NCBI GenBank assembly: GCA_947502405.1
Contig: CANMZT010000011.1
Span: 62,001-126,000, forward strand
From: an uncultured Algibacter sp.
Lineage (GTDB): Bacteria; Bacteroidota; Bacteroidia; Flavobacteriales; Flavobacteriaceae
Direction of reading: 5' to 3'
Length of the DNA stretch: 64,000 bases
Below the pieces are notes generated by a model. It ran no database searches. It worked only from the letters and a program-made list of their open reading frames with translations, and had not been told where the DNA came from. Made by a program: the position numbers and the translations under genes. Shown piece after piece: positions 47,701-55,400 of this stretch. Every line of letters begins with the position of its first letter. Position 1 is the first letter of the stretch.

Positions 47701-47897
47701 AAATCAAAAACGGAACGAAGAACATCGTTCTGTTCTACTAACTTCTCAAAAGCATTTTTAAAATGAAAGTAAGACACCGCACCTGAAATTTCATAAACCA
47801 TAACCATATTATACATAGGCGACCTAGGATTTAACTCCTGCCCTATCCACAATAATTTTTGGTTTTGTGTTAAGTAATTGTAATGAGTGACTTCCAT
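44772..47897 (-). CDS. Nonribosomal peptide synthetase, C-A-T, serine-type code
   Basis: The 1041-residue protein has a condensation domain (about 1-430, HHLITDG at 136-142), an adenylation domain (about 450-945, YTSGSTGLPKG, YGPTEASVD, KLRGLRIELGE) and a carrier domain (about 960-1038, phosphopantetheine site Ser995 in GGNSLNA). Aligned by eye to GrsA, the binding-pocket residues are D-V-W-H-F-S-L-V-D, the same as the serine code of EntF. No thioesterase follows, so the chain passes to another synthetase. It comes after the acyl-CoA dehydrogenase, adenylation and carrier genes and before the small His-rich gene. Confidence 0.88.
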   Translation of the reverse strand: MEVTHYNYLTQNQKLLWIGQELNPRSPMYNMVMVYEISGAVSYFHFKNAFEKLVEQNDVLRSVFDFENGEPIQKYLSNIEYQVVLEDFSNHEDSKKVYLEWQKERVSKLFDIKKCLFDCALIKLSEENFIWYINQHHLITDGWSTTIMLSKMSDLYSQALLNSFDDTKLYSYKAFIDIHNENSNNNKYNQNKIYWEEKVKEYPNVPLLYHKKVENLNTSSERLFVSLGKERSEKIRALANHKDFKGWNLDLTLYNIFLTALFAFVYRVTGQEQLIIGSPTHNRVKKEFKNILGYFVETFPLFAQVDEEETFISLFKKVQIESNNFLKKAQLGTSNAELNRSFNVFYNYINSHNSSFNEFSVKTSWVHSGHTDPRHHIRFHVHDFDNTGSIKLYFDLNTQVFDDEKRKYVPNHFLKLLDAFLNDPSIVLEHVNLITESEKLQISKWNDTVVNYPENETLLSKFENQVLKTPNQVALVFKQDSLSYKVLDEKSNQVAHFLISKEVKNNDVIAVSLERSLEMMIIIYGIIKAGAAYLPLDTNTPNERLDFILEDANTNILFYNHNKLKGTDFNGVDCFDVHDTLKQIQVRSTSKCEVKIAPNDLAYVIYTSGSTGLPKGVECHHEGICNRLNWMNENYPIQYDDVFIQKTPITFDVSVWELFWPLQLGSKLVVEVPDAHKNPEQLVETICNYNVTNIHFVPSMLNVFIQNEAVKQCISLRKIFCSGEALSVPVVEKTYDTLAVEVHNLYGPTEASVDVTSWHCRKESLNIGIPIGRPVANTKLYILDKYFNQLPIGVIGELYIAGKQVAKGYLNRKDLTKQRFVKDIFSSSLNSRMYKTGDLARYREDGAIEYHGRVDNQIKLRGLRIELGEIEKTIEKHPDILQAIVTTNSKNNLIAYYVGQTTDENSIISILESYLPDYMIPSFFMQVEDFKLLSSGKVDRKQLPDYIGFNTNKEKATKISPRNEIEELVYAIWKEVLSIDKIGVNENFIRIGGNSLNAISITSRLKQELEFDISIIDVFNYPTIESYSKHIEKTIVSLLNE

Positions 47898-47925
47898 ATA
47901 TAGATATCTATCTAAAAATTTGAGT

Positions 47926-48162
47926 TTATAATTTGGTTTTTATGTATTCGCAAATATTCTCAACAGTCATAAAATTATCTATAACCATTTCATCAGGTGC
48001 TACCTCAATAGCAAATTGTTCTTCTATAAAGGAAACTAATTTCATCATTCCTAAGGAATCAACAATACCACTACCCAGAAGATCATCTGAGGCTTCTAAT
48101 CCATCTTCAATTTCCTCAACAGCTAGTTCGTTCTCAATATGCTTTATAATCGTTTTTTCCAT
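47926..48162 (-). CDS. Stand-alone acyl/peptidyl carrier protein
   Basis: The 78-residue protein is an ACP/PCP with the phosphopantetheine attachment Ser36 in GIVDSLGMMKL and the conserved helix III TVENICEYI. It lies between the stand-alone adenylation gene (directly abutting) and the serine-type synthetase (28 bp gap). It is the likely partner of the adenylation enzyme, as PltL is to PltF. Confidence 0.88.
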   Translation of the reverse strand: MEKTIIKHIENELAVEEIEDGLEASDDLLGSGIVDSLGMMKLVSFIEEQFAIEVAPDEMVIDNFMTVENICEYIKTKL

Positions 48163-49728
48163 TTAATTTAATGATTTAATCATGGTTGCTATATCCCTCC
48201 TATTAATTTTTCCAGAACTTGTTCTCGGAAAAGATTTTAGTATAAGTATTTGTTCGGGTACAGTATATATTGGTAAATTATTTTTACAATGTGCTTTTAG
48301 GTTATCTTCAGTAACTAGAGTTACTCCATCAGTTAAAACAGTTGCTATTAAACTCTTGTTATCTTCAACATCTGTAATTATTACTGCTGCCTCAGTAACG
48401 CCTTGATAGTTTAAAAGGATGTTTTCAATCTCTCCTATTTCAATTCTAAAACCTCTTAATTTTATTTGACTATCCTGTCTTCCTAAAAAAAGTAATTCAC
48501 CATTATTGTTTAACTTAACTAAATCGCCAGTTCTATAGTAAACATGCTCAAATCCTTCAGCAATTTTATGTTTATATAATGATGCTTCTGTTAGTGCTTT
48601 ATTATTCCAGTACCCCTTCATCATGGTAGCAGATCTTACAACTAATAAACCTTCTTCTCCAGCTGCAACAACGTTATCCTGATCATCCAATATTTTATAT
48701 TCTGTGTTTTTCCAGGTTGTACCAATAGGAATTGGATTATCAGTTTTAGGAGGAACTTTTAAATTGTAATAGGTACACTGATTTAATTCTGTTGGGCCAT
48801 AGATATTGCTAAATTCTGCGTGTGGCCACAACTGCATTAAAGCTCGTAATTGTTTAGTTGCAAAAACTTCTCCTGCAAATAGTACCCAGCGCATGCTACT
48901 AAAATCCTTATTTTGAATACTCCCTTTATGAAGTAACTCTATTAATAATAATGGTACTGAATACCATATGGTTACTTTTTCTCTTTCGGTTAGTTCTGCT
49001 AAACTTATTGGAAATTTTAAATGAGCATCTGAAATAATAATTGTAGTAGCTCCAGCTAGTGGCGCTGAGCAATAACCAAGTATAGACACATCAAAATGCA
49101 AAGGTGCGCTGTTTGCAACAATATCGGTATGCTTAAACCCATATAAGTCTACCACCAATTTGGCAAAAGCCAATGCGCTTGCGTGCGTGTGCATTATACC
49201 TTTAGGAAGACCTGTACTACCCGATGTATAAAGAATATATGATAAATCGTCTGATAGTATATTTACAGAATTGTATTCTTTTAGTAGAGTTTCATAAACT
49301 CTTTTCCATGATATAGTTTCAATATTTTGTAAGTCTGAAAGTCCTATTATTGTTTCAAGGTTGTGTTTTGATAATAGAACCTTTCTTATTTTTTTGGATT
49401 GTTTATCGGTAGAAACCAAATGTTTTATGCCACAATCATTTATTAAAAATTTAATTCGCTGATTAGGTAAAAATGGATCTATTGGAACATACGCTGCACC
49501 AGATTTTAAAATACCATAAATAGCAATACTAGTTTCTAAACAACGATGCATCAAAACACCAACTCGGTCACCTTTTTTTACACCACGAGTAATGAGGTAA
49601 TGAGCCAATTGATTAGACTTAACATCAAGGTCTTTATAGGTTATAGAGTCCTCCATGTACCTAAACGCAACTTTGTTAGGAAACTCTTTAGCAGATTGTT
49701 CTATTATATGTACTAAATTGTATACCAC
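48163..49728 (-). CDS. Stand-alone amino acid adenylation enzyme, prolyl-type
   Basis: The 521-residue enzyme activates an amino acid as the AMP ester and loads the separate carrier protein. It has the AMP-binding core YILYTSGSTGLPKG, GPTELNQCTYY, the YRTGDL and KLRGFRIEIGE hinge, and the C-terminal Lys in SSGKINRRD. Read against GrsA, the pocket is D-V-L-W-L-A-I-Q-C, close to D-L-L-Y-L-A-L-V-C of proline-activating PltF/RedM-type enzymes; NxCTYY is another sign of that group. With the carrier protein and dehydrogenase beside it, proline and pyrrole-2-carboxylate are the leading guesses. The start is a GTG. Confidence 0.8.
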   Translation of the reverse strand: MVYNLVHIIEQSAKEFPNKVAFRYMEDSITYKDLDVKSNQLAHYLITRGVKKGDRVGVLMHRCLETSIAIYGILKSGAAYVPIDPFLPNQRIKFLINDCGIKHLVSTDKQSKKIRKVLLSKHNLETIIGLSDLQNIETISWKRVYETLLKEYNSVNILSDDLSYILYTSGSTGLPKGIMHTHASALAFAKLVVDLYGFKHTDIVANSAPLHFDVSILGYCSAPLAGATTIIISDAHLKFPISLAELTEREKVTIWYSVPLLLIELLHKGSIQNKDFSSMRWVLFAGEVFATKQLRALMQLWPHAEFSNIYGPTELNQCTYYNLKVPPKTDNPIPIGTTWKNTEYKILDDQDNVVAAGEEGLLVVRSATMMKGYWNNKALTEASLYKHKIAEGFEHVYYRTGDLVKLNNNGELLFLGRQDSQIKLRGFRIEIGEIENILLNYQGVTEAAVIITDVEDNKSLIATVLTDGVTLVTEDNLKAHCKNNLPIYTVPEQILILKSFPRTSSGKINRRDIATMIKSLN

Positions 49729-49739
49729 TTTTTTTGATT

Positions 49740-50915
49740 TTAAAGTCCTAGTAGTTTAGAAATAATATTTCTCTGTATATCTGAAGTCCCAGCGTATATA
49801 ACACCTCCAATAGCATCACGCAAATCACGTTCAACTTCATTTTCACTTAAATAACCATATCCACCATGGTTACGAATCGCATCTATGCTGGATGTTACAA
49901 AACTCTCACTTAATTGTAATTTTAATAATGCAGATTCTAACATTGCAGACTTACCTTCACTTTTCATCCAAGCTACTTTATATAATAATAATCTAGAACT
50001 TTCCAAACGTAATTTCATATCTGCTATTCTATTTGAAACTGATTGAAACTCTGACACTGACTTTCCAAACTGTTTTCTGTTCTTTACAAATTTGATAGAC
50101 TCCTCTAATTGACATTCCATAGCCCCAAGTTGGCTTGCCAAAATACTACATCGATCATACTCTAAAGAATGATTAGTAATACTCCATCCTGCTCCTTCTT
50201 TACCTAACCTATTCTCTTCTGGCACAAAACAATCCTTAAAATTTAAACTTCCAATTGGAACTGTTCGCATACCCATTTTGTCTTTATTTTTACTTACGGA
50301 AAAACCTAGTGCATCGGTTTCAACTAAAAATGCAGTAACTCCCCATTTACCAAGTTTTGGATTTATAGTAGCAAATACCAATGCTAAATCTGATACAGGA
50401 GCTAATGTTATTAAGCATTTTGTTCCATTTAAAATGTAACCACCATCAACTTTTTTTGCTGTAGTTTGCATACTAAACACATCTGATCCTGCTTCTGGCT
50501 CAGTTAATGCGTGGCATGCTATTTTATCTCCTGATGCAAGAGCTGGCAAGTATTTTTGTTTTTGTAATTCCGAACCAAAATCTGCTATTGGGAGTTGTAC
50601 CGTCCACATTTGAGCACTTAAAGCAAAAGGTAAACCGTTATCTTTACAACCATAACCTAAACCTTCCATAGCTAAGGTAGCGCTTAACAAATTTAATTGC
50701 TCTTTTCGTCCGCCATAATCTGGTGATACAGCCATACCTTGAATTCCAAAATTGGCACATTTAATCCAGTTTTCTTTTGAAAAGGTACAAGTTTTATCGT
50801 TTTGATAAATTGATTCGTTAAGCTCTTGTTTTGCAAAATTTATGCAATCTTCTTTAAGCTTTAATTGCTCTTTAGTATATGAAAAATTCAATTTTTTTAT
50901 TTCAATTAACCTCAA
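49740..50915 (-). CDS. Acyl-CoA dehydrogenase-family protein, probable prolyl-carrier dehydrogenase
   Basis: The 391-residue flavoprotein has the acyl-CoA dehydrogenase layout: N-terminal helices, the mid-domain HALTEPEAGSD, and the C-terminal helices with RKQFGKSVSEFQSV and IRNHGGYGYLSE. At the usual catalytic Glu of the YEGT loop it has Ala375 (YAGTSDIQR). The alternative base used by isovaleryl- and prolyl-type enzymes maps to Asp254 or Glu252 in SLEYDRC. Beside a prolyl-type adenylation enzyme and carrier it fits PltE/AnaB/RedW, which oxidise carrier-bound proline. The start is a TTG at 50915; a TTG eight codons later is possible. It opens the minus arm. Confidence 0.82.
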   Translation of the reverse strand: MRLIEIKKLNFSYTKEQLKLKEDCINFAKQELNESIYQNDKTCTFSKENWIKCANFGIQGMAVSPDYGGRKEQLNLLSATLAMEGLGYGCKDNGLPFALSAQMWTVQLPIADFGSELQKQKYLPALASGDKIACHALTEPEAGSDVFSMQTTAKKVDGGYILNGTKCLITLAPVSDLALVFATINPKLGKWGVTAFLVETDALGFSVSKNKDKMGMRTVPIGSLNFKDCFVPEENRLGKEGAGWSITNHSLEYDRCSILASQLGAMECQLEESIKFVKNRKQFGKSVSEFQSVSNRIADMKLRLESSRLLLYKVAWMKSEGKSAMLESALLKLQLSESFVTSSIDAIRNHGGYGYLSENEVERDLRDAIGGVIYAGTSDIQRNIISKLLGL

Positions 50916-51204
50916 TAAAATGTATTAGACAAAAACTATCGATATGTCACAACTTATATCGATTAAAAATTAATAAGCAACAGTTTATCGACAAAATCGA
51001 ACAAATAAATACTTTATTGTTGTATTAACTTAATTAATAATATATTTTGAAAAAATTGTATTAATTAAAGCACCTTTATTATTGTTTTACTAATCTTATT
51101 TACATTGATAAAACTAAAATAGTTCCTACTATTTTTAAATTTTAGATTTAGAATGTTTCAGTTAGTTTATCTATAACAAATGGTGTTTTATAAAAAAAAC
51201 AGGT
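50916..51204. promoter_or_regulatory. Divergent promoter region with 8+10+8 inverted repeat
   Basis: This 289-bp gap separates the two arms of the peptide locus. ATCGATAT (50938-50945), a 10-bp spacer and ATATCGAT (50956-50963) form a perfect inverted repeat 23 bp upstream of the dehydrogenase start; further ATCGA half-sites lie at 50987-51001. AAAATAG/CTATTTT (51116-51122 and 51129-51135) is a second, weaker pair. The first overlaps a TAGTTTTTG -7-like stretch, so a repressor that blocks the minus promoter is plausible. Confidence 0.5.
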
Positions 51205-52419
51205 ATGAAAAAAAATCTACGTAAATTAATTTTATTCTCTTGCTTACTAGTCTCTATTTTTTCTTTTTCGCATGAACCAAATCAAAGTTATTTGTTTTTA
51301 AGAATTTATGAAACAGATGGCATTCAAGGGCGCTTTGAAATTAATGTTAAAGAGCTGAATAAAGTTTTTGACTTTAACCTGCCTGATAATGCCAATGTAG
51401 AAGACACCAAACCATTCTTAAATGCTATAAAGAAGTATATCTTAGAAAACTCAAATTTTAGTTCTGGAAATACAAAGTATGAGTTGATCTTAACAGATTT
51501 AGGCATTACCGAAACTGGAATGGGTAATTATATAAAGTACCAATTCAAACTAAAAAATTCTGAAAACATTCCAGATAAATTAGATATATATTACAATTTA
51601 GCATTCCATAAAGACCCTAAACATAAAGGTTTTTTAGTTATGGAATATAACTGGAAAGCTGGAGTTATTGATGGTTATACTAACATTATAGAAGATTTTG
51701 GACCAAATGATACTACAACTTCATTGGCACTAAATGAGTCAACTGTTTTCACAGGTTTTATGGCTATGATTAAACAAGGTGTATGGCATATATGGATTGG
51801 ATTAGATCATATATTATTTTTACTTGCACTTATACTACCGTCTGTTGTTAGAAGAAAAAATAATACTGCTTTTGGTTGGGAACCTGTTATGACTTTTAAA
51901 GCCGCTTTTTTATATATAATTAAAGTTGTTTCGTTTTTCACAATAGCACATACCATCACACTAACATTAGCATCTTTAAACCTTATCAACCTACCTTCAC
52001 AAATTGTAGAATCTATAATTGCCTTCTCTATTGGTTTAGCTGCATATCATAACATTAAACCCATTTTTAAAATGAAAGACTGGGTTATAGCGTTTATATT
52101 TGGTTTATTCCACGGCTTTGGTTTTGCAAGTGTCTTGGGAGATTTGGGTCTTACTGGAGAGTTTTTAACCTTATCACTCCTTGGGTTTAATATAGGTGTA
52201 GAAGTTGGCCAATTAGTTATTATTGCTGCTATCTTTCCAATATTATATGTGTTTAGAAACCACAAATCATATCCTAAATTTTTAGTTTACATGTCTATAA
52301 TGCTCATCATTGTTTCTTTATATTGGTTTGTAGAACGTGTTTTTGATATCAATCTAAAAGTTGATGATTACCTGTTTCAATTTATTTATGAAACGGCTAA
52401 ATGGCTTGGTCTTAAATAA
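51205..52419 (+). CDS. HupE/UreJ-like membrane protein with N-terminal extracytoplasmic domain
   Basis: The 404-residue protein has a signal peptide (1-22), an extracytoplasmic domain (about 23-175) and then seven or so membrane helices of the HupE/UreJ type. The metal-like histidines lie in GVWHIWIGLDHILFLLALI, FTIAHTITLTLASL and GLFHGFGFA. HupE and UreJ are nickel or cobalt permeases or accessory proteins. Here the family member opens the plus arm of a peptide synthetase locus (41 bp before the first synthetase), which supports import or export of a metal or metal-peptide complex. Exact substrate unknown. Confidence 0.82.
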   Translation: MKKNLRKLILFSCLLVSIFSFSHEPNQSYLFLRIYETDGIQGRFEINVKELNKVFDFNLPDNANVEDTKPFLNAIKKYILENSNFSSGNTKYELILTDLGITETGMGNYIKYQFKLKNSENIPDKLDIYYNLAFHKDPKHKGFLVMEYNWKAGVIDGYTNIIEDFGPNDTTTSLALNESTVFTGFMAMIKQGVWHIWIGLDHILFLLALILPSVVRRKNNTAFGWEPVMTFKAAFLYIIKVVSFFTIAHTITLTLASLNLINLPSQIVESIIAFSIGLAAYHNIKPIFKMKDWVIAFIFGLFHGFGFASVLGDLGLTGEFLTLSLLGFNIGVEVGQLVIIAAIFPILYVFRNHKSYPKFLVYMSIMLIIVSLYWFVERVFDINLKVDDYLFQFIYETAKWLGLK

Positions 52420-52460
52420 CACTATCATATTAATTTTCTAGTTTATACAAATAAGAAATT

Positions 52461-55400
52461 TTGGAAAACAAGTTTAATAAAGACTCCTTATTATCCAAGT
52501 GGAAAAAGAAGCAAAAAAATGTTAGCTCCTTATCAACAGCTATAAATAAGTTACCTGAAGGGACTCTGATACCATTATCTCCCGCGCAAAAAAGGTTTTG
52601 GTTTTTGCAGCAAATGTATCCTGAAAGCCCTTTTTATAATCTTTCTGAGCGATACGATTTTAAAGGAGATATCGAAATAACTGCCTTGGAAAAAAGTATA
52701 CAGTCTGCTTTTGAAGATCAAGATATATTTAAATCTTATTATTCAACAGATAATGGAAAACCTAGACTAGATATTGATGATTCAATTACTTTAAATGTTG
52801 AAAAATTTGACTTTAGTGAATCCTCTATTAATGAATCTGAAAAGGAAATCTCTGGTCTAATTAAAAAACAAGCCAATTTTAAATTCAATTTATCTTCTGC
52901 CCCATTATTAAAAGCCTCTTTAATTAAAAAGACTAAAAGCGAGTACATCTTATTTCTTACTGTGCACCATATTATCGCAGATCAATGGTCCATGAAGATA
53001 TTAAGAGAATCTATAGCGAAAAATTACACAGCACTTTTAAATAATCAGCCTTTAAAGAAAAAAGAAAAAGGTATTAATTTTTTTGACTTCGCATTCTGGC
53101 TAAACAATAAACAAAACACAGAAAATCAGTTAAACTATTGGAAAAATAAACTACCTAATAACTCACCTGTAATAAACCTACCGCTAGATTTTAAGCGTCC
53201 TAATATACCAACGTATAAAGGAAGTTATAATACTTTTGAGTTTTCTGAAGAAGCTTCTTTAAAAATTTTAAATACAGCTAAACAACTTGAGGTAACCCCT
53301 TTTGTATTGTTTTTATCCATCTATTTTATCATTCTCCAGAAGTTCTCACAACAAGAAGATATTTTAGTGGGCACACCAATTTCCAATAGAAACCACCAAA
53401 GTCTAGAAGATATTTTTGGGTTATTTATAGACACGTTGGTTATTAGAACTTCAGTAAAAAAATCTTTTACAATAGTTGAGTTTATAAATGAGGTTAAAAA
53501 AGTATTTTCTGAGGCTATTAATAACAAGGATGTATCTTTTAATGATTTAGTACAAGAATTAAACCTAGATCGGTCATTGGCAACAAACCCTATTTTTCAG
53601 GTTATGTTTGTTTATACATCCAAGTCTAAAAACCCAGATTTTGGTAATAATCTTAGCCTAACAGAAACTGCAGATTTTACTGCAGAAGTTTCAAAATTTG
53701 ATTTAACACTATTTATTACAGATGATCATGGTAAAATATCATCAACATTTGAGTATGCAACAGACTTATTTGAAGAACAAACAATTATACGCCTTCAAGA
53801 CTATTTAAAACTAACCATAAACTATTTAGTTGAAAATATTGATAGCAAAATTGCCAATATACCTGCTTTAACAAAAAGCGATAAAAATATAATTCAAGAT
53901 ATAAATACTGATAAGCAAAATGTTTTTTCTAAACATAAAAGTATTCATACTATAATAGAGGAAGTATCGAAGCGTACTCCAAACAAAATAGCCTTAACTT
54001 TTAAAGATGAACACATTACATACTCAGAGTTAAATGAAAGAGCAAATAGTGTTGCCTATAAAATTTTAGAGTTTTCTTCTGAAAGTAAAATAGTTGGACT
54101 ATGTTTAGAACGCTCTTTAGAAATGATTATTGGCCTTTTAGGAATACTTAAGTCTGGCTGTGCTTATTTGCCAATAGATCCTGAATATCCAGAGCAACGT
54201 ATTAACTACATTATAAACGATGCGCAAGTTGAAAATATCCTTACTCACAGTAACCTTTCTGAACGTTTGTCTGGTTTTGAGATTAATCCAATATTAATTG
54301 ATAAAATTGATGACATTAGTGTAAACTATAACACAGAATCACCAGAAATTAAGGAAACAGATCTAGCTTACATAATCTACACTTCTGGAAGTACTGGACA
54401 ACCTAAAGGCGTACCTATAAGTCATAAAAACATTATAACATCTACAGCTGGAAGATTAAATTTTTATGATAATAATCCAACATCCTTTCTATTAATGTCT
54501 TCAATTTCTTTTGATAGTTCTAAAGCTGGGATTTTTTGGACACTTTGTACTGGTGGGAATTTAGTAATTACCCAAAAACGTATTGAGCAAGATATTGAAT
54601 TAATCGCAAATCTTATTCAAACCAATAAAGTAAGCCATACTTTAATGCTACCATCTTTATACAACGTAATATTAGATAATATAGCGTTTTCAAAATTAGA
54701 AAGTTTAAATACTATAATGGTTGCTGGTGAAGCATGTCCAAAAGAATTATGCATCTCACATTTTAAACATCTTCCAAACGCATCATTATATAATGAGTAT
54801 GGACCTACTGAAGCTACCGTATGGTGTACCGCTAACAAAATAGAACAAAAAAATCTTGAAAACAATCAGATAGGTATAGGTATACCTACAGCTAATTCAA
54901 AAATCCATATACTAAATTCTGAAAAAGAATCTGTTCCAATTGGTGTTTCTGGCGAAATTTATGTAGAAGGTAATTTATCTGAAGGATATTTAAATAAACC
55001 TGAGTTAACTAATACTGTTTTTATTGAATCGCCTTTTAATAATCAAGAACGTATATATAAAACTGGGGATTTAGGGAAATTTAATAATGATGGAAGTATT
55101 GATTTTTTAGGGCGAACAGATCAACAAATAAAAATTAGAGGATTCCGTGTTGAACTTGATGATATTGAAAATACAATAGACAGATACAATTATGTAAAAA
55201 AATCTGTTGTTTTAACTAAAGACAATGCAAGTAAACAAAAATATTTAGTAGCATTTATAAAACCTAATGAAGCTTATAATGAAGATGATTTAAAAATAAC
55301 CCTTAAAAAGGAGCTACCTGATTATATGATTCCTACTAGCTTTATAGTTCTGGATGACTTCCCTATACTTCCTAATGGGAAAATCGACAGAAAAGTGTTA

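Noticed and set aside
50916-51204. Cobalamin or other metal riboswitch before the HupE-like gene
   Set aside because: No conserved box or multi-stem pattern could be recognised; the region is simply AT-rich with short inverted repeats.
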